Of a stretch of DNA of 64,000 nucleotides, positions 45,372 to 56,616 are shown in pieces. Positions within the stretch are counted from its first letter, which is position 1. Each line of letters starts with the position of its first letter. The notes below the pieces were generated by a model that ran no database searches, was not told the origin of the DNA, and was given only the letters and a program-made list of their open reading frames with translations. The translations under genes were made by a program, and so were the position numbers. Location of the stretch: positions 2,813,001-2,877,000 of the forward strand of contig BJKQ01000006.1 of NCBI GenBank assembly GCA_006538405.1. Direction: 5' to 3'. The DNA comes from Hansfordia pulvinata. Taxonomy: Eukaryota > Ascomycota > Sordariomycetes > Xylariales.

Positions 45372-46918
45372 GGCTGCTGAAGACCCCAGGGGCCCTCGCC
45401 CTCATTCGAGACGCGTGTCTTGTCGACTGTGGCTGCGGCGGACAGTGTTGGTGATCTTGGGCAAGCAGCTGTGCGGTCCGGAGCAGTCGACGGTCGCCCA
45501 GCTACATCGATCCGGCCGGCGAGGGCGAGATGGGGGTGGAGTCGGTATCGTAGAGGGAGGCCCAGGTTCAATTGACGCGCAAGTTGGCCGACTATGCCGA
45601 GTCTCGTACAGGTAAGTGGTCGCTCATGTGAGGGAGCTCTCCACCACTGCGCGGTTGCCCCCATGCCCCGAAGTGCCCCCTTCATCCCATCAACACTCCA
45701 TGACCCACGTCGCCGCGGTCGTAGCTTCCCGCCCACCCGCCATCCGCGGTAGGTACCGTGTCCCGCCGCCCACCTCATGTCCGTGCCTGTGGGCTACGAG
45801 TGAGGTACGTGTCAGTGGCCTGCGAGTGAGGCACGAGCAAGGTAGCCCGCAGTACAGGCACTCGACCAGTAGCGCGACCCCAGATCAGATGGCACGGGTC
45901 CAAATGGATGGACACGCTGGAGTGTGCCAGTACGCGTAAGTACGAGTACCACCCGACCGCGGCACGACATCCATGGAACCTGAGACGACTTGAACCGGGG
46001 CTGGACGCGCAAATTGTACTTTAATGTTATGAGCCTCTAACTGCACGTGGGCTCTGGGCATTGAACATTGCCTACGAGCTACATGCTGCCTATGTACCTA
46101 CCTATGTATTCATGAAAAGCCTCACATGGAAGTCGGATGTTGCATGTGTGCGTGTTGAGGCCTTTGCAGTCACAGCTTGAGTACGTACATAACTACGCAT
46201 TGGATGATCGAATGAGGTGGACGTACATGTAGTCCTGAATCCGCCCCCTAGGTACGACTCGAACCGTGTGTCCGGTCTGCTTCCGTTTTGAGTAGGTACC
46301 TGACCAATTTGAACTACGCGTATGTAGAGTCGGGTACGAGACATACAACTCGTACACATGCCCTCGAATAAGGTACCTGGCTACCAGGCAGTTTGATGCT
46401 TCGATTAGAAGCAGGCAATTGCAAATTCCAAAGATCGCGCTCACAAGGGCAGTCTGACACTTCATTGTCAACGTTTCAATGGAAATGTGGCACTTTGCAA
46501 GCTGCAAGCAGGAATAACCAGCCACCTGTCGGCAGGCAGTACCTCGATACGCCCAGCTACTGGGATCTACGAGATGTGCACGCATCGACTGCGGTTGGTT
46601 TAAGTAGACGCAAGTACCGAGCTCGTCGTTTTTTCTAGGTACATGTACATGTAGGTAAGACAATGGAATACGAGTAGAGCCGCGCAAAGGCCTGGACGAA
46701 CGCGCCCGCCGGGTCCAACTTGAGCCTCAACCCTGTGCGAGCAAACCCCACGCTTCACGAGGACAACTACCACCACAAATCTCGAAAGCGCCCCGACTGT
46801 GGCCAGGCCGAGCCTCTCTGGGAAATCACTTGCTCTTCTGTGGCCCCCCTTCTCCCGATAGAGTCGCCGCTCAATCGTCTCTCGAACTTTGTCGCGGCCT
46901 GTTGGCAGTCTTCCGGCC
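45372..46918. other. Divergent intergenic region, RIC1 / TEX1
   Basis: About 1.55 kb with both promoters. GTACCTACCTATG, AGGTACCTGG and TACGAGTAC words occur between 45750 and 46680. No gene or RNA recognised. Confidence 0.45.
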
Positions 46919-48315
46919 ATGGCCCGCTTGCCCGCCCGCACCTCTGTCTCGCCCGAGAAGCTCAAATCTCTCTTCCCATCCCTGAAGCCTACAACCTACT
47001 CCGATCCCGCCGCCAACAAGAGTGTGAACAAGTAAATCCCCCCCAGTCCACCGCTCCCCGCCTCCGCCTACCGCTTCCCGCCCAGGTGATTCGCCCTCGC
47101 TCCATTCCCTTGTCGCGGCACGGTTGGCCATCGTCCTGATCTCTCTCCCAGCATCCGGTCTATCGCCTGGAGCCCCCTGGGCACCTGGGTTGCTACCGGC
47201 TGTGCCGATAGGAACTTGCGTGTCTGTATGTTTTGCCTGGCTTCCTCGCCCACCTGTCGGTCTACTAGCTGACGACCTCCACTATGTTACCCAGGGAATG
47301 TCGACAAGCCCAACGTTGGGCAATCGACAGCTCTGAAAGGTCACACGGGCCCCATAGAGAAGGTTGGCTTCAACCCTGTCAAGGAACTCGAACTATGCAG
47401 TGTCAGTAGTGATGGCACGGTCAGGTTTTGGGATGTCAAGACCAGGGCCGTCTTGAACGAGGTCAAGGGCCTCGGCGAAGCTTTCACCCTGGCCTGGTCT
47501 CCCGACGGCGAGCGTGTCGTCGTCGGCAATCAAGTACGCCCCGCCCATACCGTCCTGGTCGGAAGAGACACCTCGGGCTGACCTTGAACCAGGATGATGT
47601 CCTCTTCGTTCTGTCGCCCACTCAAAGCACGCCACTGTCGTCACATAAGCAGCCGGTACACACAAACAACATCATTTTCTGCTGGAGCGGCCAGAGGATA
47701 TACACCTCGACAGGGGACGGCAAGGTTCGCATACTCACCTTTCCTGAATTCGAGCCAGCGTACACTTTCGACTATAAGGAAGGGGATGACGCCGAGTTCA
47801 CGCTCAATGGCCACACGTCGTCTTGCATGGCCCTCGACCTCCATCCCACCAACAGGTACCTTGCTTCGGGCGGGACCGACTCCCTTATTTCCTTGTGGGA
47901 TACCACAGAATGGAATTGCCCGAGAACCATCACAAAGATGACCGGCCCAGTCCGAAGTCTGAGTAAGTGTCACCAGCTTCGACTTGCAAGGCCACCAGTG
48001 TCTAACCGAGCCTCGCAGGTTTCTCGTGGGATGGTCTCTTCATTGTCGGCGGTAGCGACGAAGGTGAGCACCCCAGCGTCCGGGCGCCACGCGGTCCTCC
48101 GGCAGGGCCTGTTTGCTGACTTTTTTCCTTTTTTCCCCTTCCCTTTGACAGAGTCCGGGCTTGAAATTACCGTCTCGGAGACTGCAGAGCACTTATGCAC
48201 CTATAAGACAGGTACTGCGTGCCCTGTGGTTGCCTGGGCTCCCAACCGATATGCGCTGGCTTACACTGATGGGGGTGCGCTTCGTATCATTGGCGTCAGT
48301 GTTGGCGGGAGATAG
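46919..48315 (+). CDS. TEX1: THO-complex WD40 subunit TEX1/THOC3
   Basis: WD40-repeat protein of the TREX/THO complex, which couples transcription to mRNA export in the nucleus. Exons: 46919-47031, 47152-47225, 47295-47533, 47593-47962, 48019-48063, 48152-48315; they total 1,005 nt and close in frame, 334 residues, the normal family size. The N-terminus MARLPARTSVSPEKLKSLFP is followed by six or seven blades: SIAWSPLGTWVATGCADRNL, then TALKGHTGPIEKVGFNP, SSDGTVRFWDVKT, LAWSPDGERVVVGNQ, NGHTSSCMALDLHPTNRYLA, GGTDSLISLWD, and SFSWDGLFIVGGSDE spanning two introns. The final blade ends CPVVAWAPNRYALAYTD. WD40 proteins are easily confused, but the blade order and the LSPTQSTPLSSHKQ / HTNNIIFCWSG segments match THOC3 rather than other families. 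Confidence 0.88.
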
Positions 48316-50444
48316 AACCAGGAGGACAACAGCGGGAATAAAAGAGGTTCACATTTAAACGCCTTTTAGTCCGCCTTTTTCAGGCTATAAAACGACAGGT
48401 GGCCTCTTACCTGGCCAGGCCTGCGTGACCATGCACAGCTTCAGAAATGCCGCCCTCGTTCTGTAGTGCAATGTGGATCACTGCTGGCGAATCTTGTATT
48501 GATATCTTGAGAGCTCAGGGGGGCCAGGAGAATGATATAGCAACGTCAATTTGCAAACACAATGCAGACCGATATACACGTCGAGCAATGTCTGCGAGTA
48601 CGAGTTCTCGTGTTCGGTTGTGATGGTTTTCGACGCGAGTGGTAAGATGCCGTTGGGATTCAACAGTTGTGCCAAGTGGATACGAGAACAGCAGCCGCGT
48701 TCTGGCGCCGCATCGAAACGTGTCGCGCTTATGAGGAAGAAAGAATGGGCCAAGGATGGACCCCGCGATCCATGAAACAGGACTCTACGAGTATCCATAA
48801 GTACGAGTAGGTGTCTGGTGCCTGGTGGTCGGGCCAGACCCTGGCTACGAGACTAGCCTGTGTGGACGGTAATGACCACGAGTACCTGTTTACTCATACT
48901 CCGTAGGTGCAAGCCGGCTCGAGCCCTCTTATCATTAGAGGCACCGAAATCCATCATTCGCCTGCTCTCTTGGACGGATTGGGAGTTCCGCGCGTCGGCG
49001 GCGGTGAGCAAGCTGCTGCCTGGGGCTGTGCAAGACGAGTCCAGAGCTCGGTTCTACCATCCAGCCTACGACGGGAGTGAGGAACTAGCAGTGACAAGCC
49101 CCCCAAGCCCCCCCACTGTCGATCAGATAAGACTCGTTATTCTCGTAGACTGCTTTGCCCTCGGCTTGAACAGACTGATGTGAAATTCGGTACCTGGCAA
49201 GCAGACCTCATGCGGATAGCTGACACTCGGTCCAGTGTTTTGAGTGGTGCCTATTAGGGGTAAGGGCGGAAGGATACTACATGTAGGTACGCGTACGAGT
49301 AGTAGATGGACCTGGAGGAGGGATCCAACGGCCACACACCCACACACCGTAACACCTCGCCGACTCGGGCTCCGCGGGCGGGCTGCCAAGACACCGCGCT
49401 CGGCTCATCGTCCCCGGTGCCTTCCATCTCATAAGGTAGGGTAGGTACCTACCTAGTAGATACGTGTGCTTACTTCAGGTCTTGGTAGGTAAGGTATGTG
49501 ATGCATGTAAGAGGTAAGTACAGAAATAGGCATCCGCTTCACTGACGGCACCTGCAATTGGTAGGCAAGTACATGGATATACCCGAAACCATACTCGTGC
49601 ACCAATACCCGTCTTACCTTACTCGTACCTTCTTCGTAGATCAGCATCATGGGAGGTGGTGGGACCCAAAGGCCCGCTTGCTCAAGACCGGGCAGCCACG
49701 CCCCCATGACTGACGGAGCCGACGGTATCGCAGCCGCCCGCCCTGCCCTGCGTGCCTGCCTGCCACCTGCGTACCTGCCTGCCCGGGGGCCCAGGACCCC
49801 CAAATATCGGTCCAGTCATCAGTACGAGTACTCGTAACCCCCGTTCCCCCGTGCCCAGGCCGGCCGTCCTCAGCGACGCACGCTCTCTGCTCCTGTTCAA
49901 GACAACCTCTTTCCCACGCGACCGGCTCAACGACCGCCGCCCGAGACAAGTTCCACAAGACCCGGCCTGCACCGCACCGCACCGAACCGCTGCCGCACGG
50001 CACCGCGCCTCCACGCTTGACCTCCGACGTCTCTCGGTTCTGATACGGCCACGCACCCCCCCCGTCAGGCGCGGGGAGAGTCATCTTGCTTCGTAATCAG
50101 CCGCCCGCCCACCTGCCTGCCTCGTCCCAACCAGCTGGCTGGCTGGCTGTGTCTACTCAACGCCCTCCCCTACGCCTGTTTCTTCCCGGCTGTGCACATC
50201 CAAGCCCTCGCTCTCGCCCCCGTCCTCGCGTCCCGTGGGATGCGAGCACCACCCCTCGGTTCGATCCAGTCCACCGCCCATCACAAGCCCGGCCACCAAC
50301 CCAAGTACCACTGCCCGCCCAGTCAGTGTAGCCGGCATTCCCCCACCTCCCAGAGCAGGCCTGCACCAGCGGCGACAGGCACACGCTCAGCGACCGGCGC
50401 CAGCGACAGTACCACAAGACTTGCTCCTCCACCCCGCGGTAGCC
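48316..50444. other. Intergenic region, TEX1 / second zinc-cluster regulator
   Basis: 3' UTR of TEX1, then the promoter of the regulator. The last 450 bp before the regulator is strongly C-rich on the plus strand, like a long fungal 5' leader. TAGGTACCTACCTAG words at 49440-49460 and a 14-bp palindrome at 49823. No gene accepted. Confidence 0.45.
49823..49836. repeat. 14-bp perfect palindrome TACGAGTACTCGTA, copy 2
   Basis: Identical to the copies at 30305 and 54724. It lies about 610 bp upstream of the second zinc-cluster gene. Confidence 0.85.
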
Positions 50445-53400
50445 ATGTCGGCGCCCATGGCTGAGCCCTCGGGCGCCATGTCCAACGACGAGTGCGGCTC
50501 ACCCTGCTCCGATCGCAACAGCCCGCCGCCAGAGGGCAACGCGGCCCCCGAGAATAGCGCGACACTGGGCCCCAACGCCAGCGTCCCCAAGCCCAAGAGG
50601 CTGGCCTGCATGATTTGCCGCAAGCGCAAACTGAAATGCGACGGCGTCAAGCCCAGCTGCAGCACATGCGCGCGGCTGGGCCACTCGTGCGCCTACGACG
50701 AAGTTCGGAAAAAGAGTGGCCCCAAACGAGGCTACGTCAAGGCCTTGGAGGAAAGACTCAGTAAGTAGTCACCGAATATCCATCCAGTTGGAACAAGCCG
50801 AGATTGGGCTTCGCCGTGAGGCCTGGCTGGAAACCCGAGCCAAGCTTTCCCAGCTTCTAACCTCGCGCCACCCTTCACACAGAACAGGTCGAGAAGCTCC
50901 TCACCACCCAAGATTCCGGCCCAGGTCCGGACCCCGCGAAAACACCAAGCCTGAATTTCGAGTCCTCGTCCGGCTCCGGCGCTGCTGCTGCTGCTGCCGC
51001 GGCCGCGGCCGCCAATTTCAGCTTCAACAACCCGTCCATTGCCATCACGGGAGACCATGAGCGCCAGCGTCCGAACAAGGACTCGCCTCAGACCGGCAAC
51101 GTGGAAGAGTTCAACTTCAACAGCAGCATGCAGATGGGTATGGACAACAGTTTCACGTGGGAGATGATAGGTCTGGGGCTCGAGGAGCCCCTGCCGCCTC
51201 AGGAGACCATCGATGAGCTGTATGTTGGACCCAGGCTCAGGCCCTCTCCGTGCCGCGTCGCGCCCACACTAATTTCTCGCAGGCATCAAATCTTTTTCGA
51301 CAAAGTGCACCCCTCGCTGCCCATGATACATAAATATCGTTACCTAGCCGCCATGAACCTGTACGTAGTGACCTCCTGCAAGCGCAGCCTCTATTGGTGA
51401 TGCGGTGTACCGATACTGACCCTTGCACAACCGTCCCCAGAGCTCCAGCCCAGCGTCCGCCCGTGGCTCTGCGATACGCCGCATGGACACTGGCCAGTGC
51501 TATCACCGAAAAGTTCGCCGATCTAAAGGAGCTCTTCTATCAGCGCGCGCGCAAGTATCTCGAGGCGGACAGCATCAAGGGCTTTGGCGAGCACATGATC
51601 TCTGTTTCTCACGCTCAGACGCATGTGCTTTTAGCGTCTTACGAGTTCAAAATGATGTACTTTCCCAGGGCCTGGATGAGCACAGGGGCGGCCGTGCGGT
51701 TGTGTCAGATGTAAGTTGTGTCTTTGCGCGCTTCTGGCGTGCCAGAAGCTGTACTGACCGCGCTCAGGATGGGTTTGCATCGGCTTGATGGCAATGGGCT
51801 AGACGTCAAACAATGCCTCCCGCCGCCCCGCGACTGGACCGAAAGGGAAGAGAGACGGAGGACCTTTTGGATGGCTTTTTGCGAGGATCGATATGCAAGC
51901 ATCGGTACCGGCTGGCCGATGACAATCGACGAACGCGACATTCTCACCCAGCTGCCTGCCTCGGAGGAGGCCTTCAACATGAGCAAGCCCGAAAAGACGC
52001 AACCCCTTTCCGACTCGATGACGCCCGCTGGAGCTGGCAAGCTCTCGTCGTTCGGCGGCATCGTCCTGATGGCCTGTCTGTTTGGCCGCAACTTGATCCA
52101 TCTGCATCGACCTGACGACGACGACCGCGATCACGATCTGCACGGCCTGTTCTGGAAGCGGCATCGCGACCTGGACAATATCCTCCTCAATACCTCGCTC
52201 TGCCTCCCGGTTCACCTCAAACTGCCCATTGGGCTGCAGAATCCCAACATTGTCTTTACCAACATGAACATCCACACCTCTACGATATGCCTGCATCAGG
52301 CCGCCATCTTCAAGGCCGACAAGAACCGGCTGCCGGCGTCTTTCAGCGCCGAGAGCAAGGTCCGCTGCATCACGGCGGCTAACGAGATCGCCAGTATCAT
52401 GAGGATGGTCTCCCACATGGATCTTTCAGCAGTGAGTACCGAGTGCTGCAACCGCCCGGCATCGTGCCGCCGCTGACTCGTATCGCTTAGATGAACCCCT
52501 TTATTTCCTTCTGCCTATACGTGGCCGCCCGAGTCTTCGTTCAGTATCTGAAGAGTCGGCCGGATGACAGCCAAACGGCCGACTCACTGCGGTTTCTTCT
52601 TGCGGCCATGAACGCACTCAAGCGAAAAAACCCGCTCACCGAGTCATTCCTCGTGCAGCTGGATGTCGACTTGGAGGCGCTTGGGGTCAGAATCCCCAAG
52701 CTCAGATCCGCCTTTCCCCGCAGCACCGACAGTGTAAGTGAACGCACCACTGCGCTTCCCTTCTATGACGTTCAAGCCGCTTACAATCTTGTCCAGCCCT
52801 CGACGGCCCCGATGCCTCCCAAACTGGCCCACCAAAATCCAAATCAGCGTGCCTGTGAGGGAGAAGGGGGAGGGGGGGGATTCTGCGGTTCCGAAATGAC
52901 ACCAACTTCGGCCCGCCCGAGACCGATGGCATGGCAGGCACGTCCGACGCTGAGCGACGCAGTCGGCCCGCGAGCGGCTCACAGGACTGGATGTCGCAAG
53001 AACCGAGTGTGCCCTCGCGAGAGAGGAGTTACACCAGGGAAGAGAATTACCAGATGGATGGGACAGGATTCGCTCAGATGCAGTTCAACCGTACGCCCGG
53101 GAGCTACGGGGAGAACGGTAGCAGTGGCGAGACGAACTCTCCCAACCCGGACGGGCCGTCCAACAGGCCGACACCAAATTCCAGCACCGCTTCAGACCAC
53201 CGACAGAGCGTGTCCGGGCCGGGGCCGATGAACACCTCGGGCAGGGCGTCTTTCGAGGCCAGCCCGATCGGGTCGGGTCGGAATCTCGGCCCAGACTCGA
53301 GCGCGGCCAACTACTTTCAGAGTTCGATGCCCAGTGGCTTTCAAATGCCATCCGGCGGGACGGGCATGACGCCAGGACGGACGTTTGCGACTCCGGACGC

Positions 53401-53551
53401 TTCCAGTAACGAGTTCACCATGGGCGACGGGTGGCAGATGCCAGGGCAGTCAGAGACAGGGATGACGCCGGTGGCACAGGGTGTCTTGCAGCATCTCATG
53501 AGCATGCCCCCAATGGATACCATGGACCTTGGGTGGGATACGGGGAGCTAG
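50445..53551 (+). CDS. Zn(II)2Cys6 transcription factor with fungal_trans domain, 859 aa
   Basis: Nuclear regulator. Exons in my model: 50445-50760, 50883-51219, 51283-51360, 51441-51710, 51768-52431, 52491-52733, 52797-52854, 52938-53551 (2,580 nt, in frame). The zinc cluster lies near residues 52-82: CMICRKRKLKC, then DGVKPSCSTC and ARLGHSC, followed by a basic linker KKSGPKRGYVKALEERL leading into a dimerisation helix. A poly-Ala tract (residues about 150-160) precedes the fungal_trans domain, which begins HQIFFDKVHPSLPMIH and includes MGLHRLDGNG, EREERRRTFWMAFCEDRYAS and RPDDDDRDH. The C-terminal 200 residues are Gly/Ser/Pro-rich, probably an activation region. The last-but-one intron is the weak point: exon 7 could be read differently across a G-rich tract. 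Target genes unknown; it is not next to an obvious cluster. Confidence 0.88.
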
Positions 53552-54723
53552 GCGCCCCTCTTCTGTGCCCATGACTGCCGAGGGCGTTTTATATATCGCG
53601 GCCGACGGGCGGCCACACCGTGGCAGTCAGTATCTGGCCCTCAGCGCGAACAGCCAGCAGGGAATTTGAGCGAAGGGCTTCCAGTCGAGTCTGGAACCGT
53701 GGAAGCTCGTGCCTCGCGGGACGTGCCGTGCTGGCAGATGGGGCCGAGTACGAATACTTATGACGATTGGGGCGTTTCGGAGTGTGGACAGGGAGTCCTT
53801 TTCAGGGGTCCAGGAGAATTCGGGGAAGGGAGGGGGGTTGAACGACGGGCAGAACGGGTACGACTCCCAGGACAGGCCGTCCTTGGAGTTGGTTCTCTTG
53901 TGGCGTTTAATAAGGGTGGCCTGTCTGATCTCCTGTCTTTTTTTCTCACTTTTTTTCCCCCGGGGCGGCGGCGCGCGCGCGCTGTGGCGACGAAGACGGG
54001 GACGAGGATGAGGGTGCCAGCGCCAGCGCCGAGCACCAGGAACATGACTCGGCAAGTGCCTCGGCACCGAGGCTGGGAGGGAGAGAGGGAGCAGGTGTTC
54101 GCCGAGCTGCATGCAAGTGCGAGCTCCGTAGGACTCTCTCTCTCTGCCCCTTGTAAGAAGTACGGACTGATCAGGACTGGGATCTGTACATGGGACCCTG
54201 GACCGTCCCGTTCTCCACTACAAATACCATTTCCACTTTTCCATCATTGGCGGGTCGCCTGGGGTTCCATTGGCCTGATCTCGCCGGGGGCAGATGCATT
54301 GAGGGCCCCTGGTTGGTCCGCAACCATGCGAGTTACCACCATGGGGGCAAAGGTAGAAGGAGAAGGAGAAGAAGAAGGCGAAGAAGACGACGACGATTAT
54401 GACGGAAGACGACCGACCCCTTGGACTACCTCATCAATCTGGCCGCCACCAAGTGTCCCGAGGATCGCTATGGACAGCACCGTCCGTAATGGCACCGTCG
54501 TGCACCGACCGTCATGCACCGGTTCGCGCTCTCGCGCTTTCGTGAGTGCAAGGGGTTTGAGCGGGGAGGTCCCAGCAGACGGATTGGGCAATGCCCCACG
54601 AGTTGGTGGCCCTTTGCGGCCTTGTCTGCCAGGGCTGGTGATGATGAGCCCGGAAGACTCCTGCTGATTTCTCCACAGTGTTTCGACCTCGCGGAGGGCA
54701 TGGCTGACACTGTCTGTCCAGTC

Positions 54724-54737
54724 TACGAGTACTCGTA
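54724..54737. repeat. 14-bp perfect palindrome TACGAGTACTCGTA, copy 3
   Basis: Identical to the copies at 30305 and 49823. Here it is followed by CGAAT, extending a CTCGTACGA block. Confidence 0.85.
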
Positions 54738-56390
54738 CGAATATCAAGATGGAGAGAGGGGAAGAGAGGAGCGCTCAGGAGAGAAAGAGAGAGAGAAAAG
54801 AGGCTCATCAAGGGCCCCGGTCGAGTTTCGACGTCGGACTACGAGTGACTGGGCTGCCTTCCCTCCCCCCTGGTAGCACCCTCGGCGGCTCCTTCAGGGT
54901 CCGCTTCCCCGTCACCAGAGAGCTCGGCTTTCAGCCCCTCCCCCCCTCACTGTGTCACGCGTGATAGGTTTCTGCGCTGTATCAGTCGTTCTCTCCAGAG
55001 TGGGGGTATGGCTCAGGTAACGGGATGCTCAGGAGAGGCCGGGGGGAGGAGGGGGGCACAGAGTTGACGATGCCTGACTCGCAGGCAAGAAGGCAAACAG
55101 GCCTACGAGACACGAAGGGAGATGAGTTGTGAGGGGCAGTGAGTGGCCTGGTCGAGGGCAACGGGCGAGACGCACGACGACTCGAGAGGGAAGGATTATT
55201 CTTACGGCCTCCCCGCAAACAGGAACAGAACGGGACCCGCGAACCCCCCACTTCTGTCTCTCCGCCTCCGTCGTCTCCCTCGGGGCTTGAAGCCGGGCCT
55301 TAGACCGCTGCAGGCTGCCACGCCACGGAGATTATCCGTGGCGTCTTGCGCATGGAGTGTGCATGCTTGGTCCTTCTCCCGCTTGGCCTGCCTGCCTGCC
55401 TGCCACCCTGCCTGGCCACTTGGGTGCGGGTATTGGTCCCATACACAGAGGGGCAACACAGCAGGGACGAACGAACAAGCAGGGGGCAGGGCAACAAAGA
55501 TGGAAGAGCCTAGGCGGCGGCTGGAGGGTTCCGAGCTTCGACTGATAATCCGTCGGCCGGCCGGCCCTAGGCACGCAGGCCAGACTCGACAAGTCTGGCA
55601 TAACGAGACGAGACGAGCGAGGCTCCTAGGCATTGCACGTCGTCGTCGGCATCACCCATCCCTCCTCACTCAGGCCTAGGCCGAGCTACGACGGACGCGT
55701 ACCTACTCTTACCAGAGAGTCGTCCTTCATGTGCACCAACCACGACCACCACGACCACCGTCGCCACTGCCATTGACACCACCATTACTATTACCGGGAG
55801 TTGAGTTAGGTTGGTGAGTGAGTGAGTGAGTGGTCCGCCCGCCCACCCATCCGTCCATCCGTCCATCCGCCCCGTTCTTCCTTCCGTTTGTCTGTCTCTT
55901 TATTTAAGAAGGTTGCCTCGCGGGGGCCAGACGAGATTCTGCTGAGATGCTATTCCCAGCTTGACTCGTACTTTTGTGTGTCCCTTGATAGACTTGGCTT
56001 TGTTCTGGTGTCCGTCTGTCTGTCCGTCCTTCCGTCCGTCTGCCTATAGGGATAGAGATCTTTCATTACACTGTTTCTCTTACGCACTTGCTCTATAATA
56101 CGGGTGCTCGCGGGGAACAACAGCACCCGCGTGTTTGGGCTTTTCGAAAGGAGAAAAACAAGGGGGTTTTGTGATCACTCGCAGAGAGTCTGACCACGTC
56201 ACATTGCGCCCGCCCCCCTCGCCCACCAACGACAAGCATCTCGTCTCTCTTCTTCCGATATTATTCAATCGTGAGAGAGCCGGCCTCGCTGTTTTGATCT
56301 TGCCGACAAAGTTCGCCCCTCCGGTCACGTTGCACTGCATTCTTGCGAGACGACGCGACACGCAGCGTCAGAAGGAGGAAACTGAGGCTC

Positions 56391-56412
56391 TGCCCTGCCC
56401 TGCCCTGCCCTG
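56391..56412. repeat. Pentanucleotide microsatellite (TGCCC)4
   Basis: Four TGCCC units about 200 bp upstream of the GST-fusion ATG, probably in its 5' UTR. Confidence 0.85.
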
Positions 56413-56616
56413 CTTCGCTGCCCCCCTATTTCCCCCCCTATTCACTGAAACCCTCCTCCCCTCACTCGCGGCGCCTCTTGGGAAGACATTCTTGCAACGT
56501 ACGACGACGCAAACCGGGAGGCAGGCAGCAGACGGGCCGGAAGAAAGGCAGGCAGTAAACGAATAGCTTGCCAGATCCAGGAGCAACCCCCGGTCTCCCG
56601 GCCTTGTCCGCCCACC

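Larger units (their letters stand above)
53552..56616. other. Intergenic region, zinc-cluster regulator / GST fusion
   Basis: 3.1 kb. The first part is the 3' UTR of the regulator; the rest is a long promoter and leader for the GST-fusion gene. Longer open frames (53666-54667, 55143-55679) are Arg/Gly/Pro-rich without domain character. Contains a 14-bp palindrome (54724), a (TGCCC)n array (56391) and CCGTC/TCTGTC repeats around 55840-56045. Confidence 0.45.

Noticed and set aside
46235..46275. Possible tRNA B box (GGTTCGAGTC on the minus strand)
   Set aside because: No complementary T stem, no A box at the right distance and no cloverleaf.
53666..54667. 333-codon plus-strand open frame after the second zinc-cluster gene
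   Set aside because: Low-complexity Gly/Glu/Asp/Arg content driven by simple repeats; no conserved segment.
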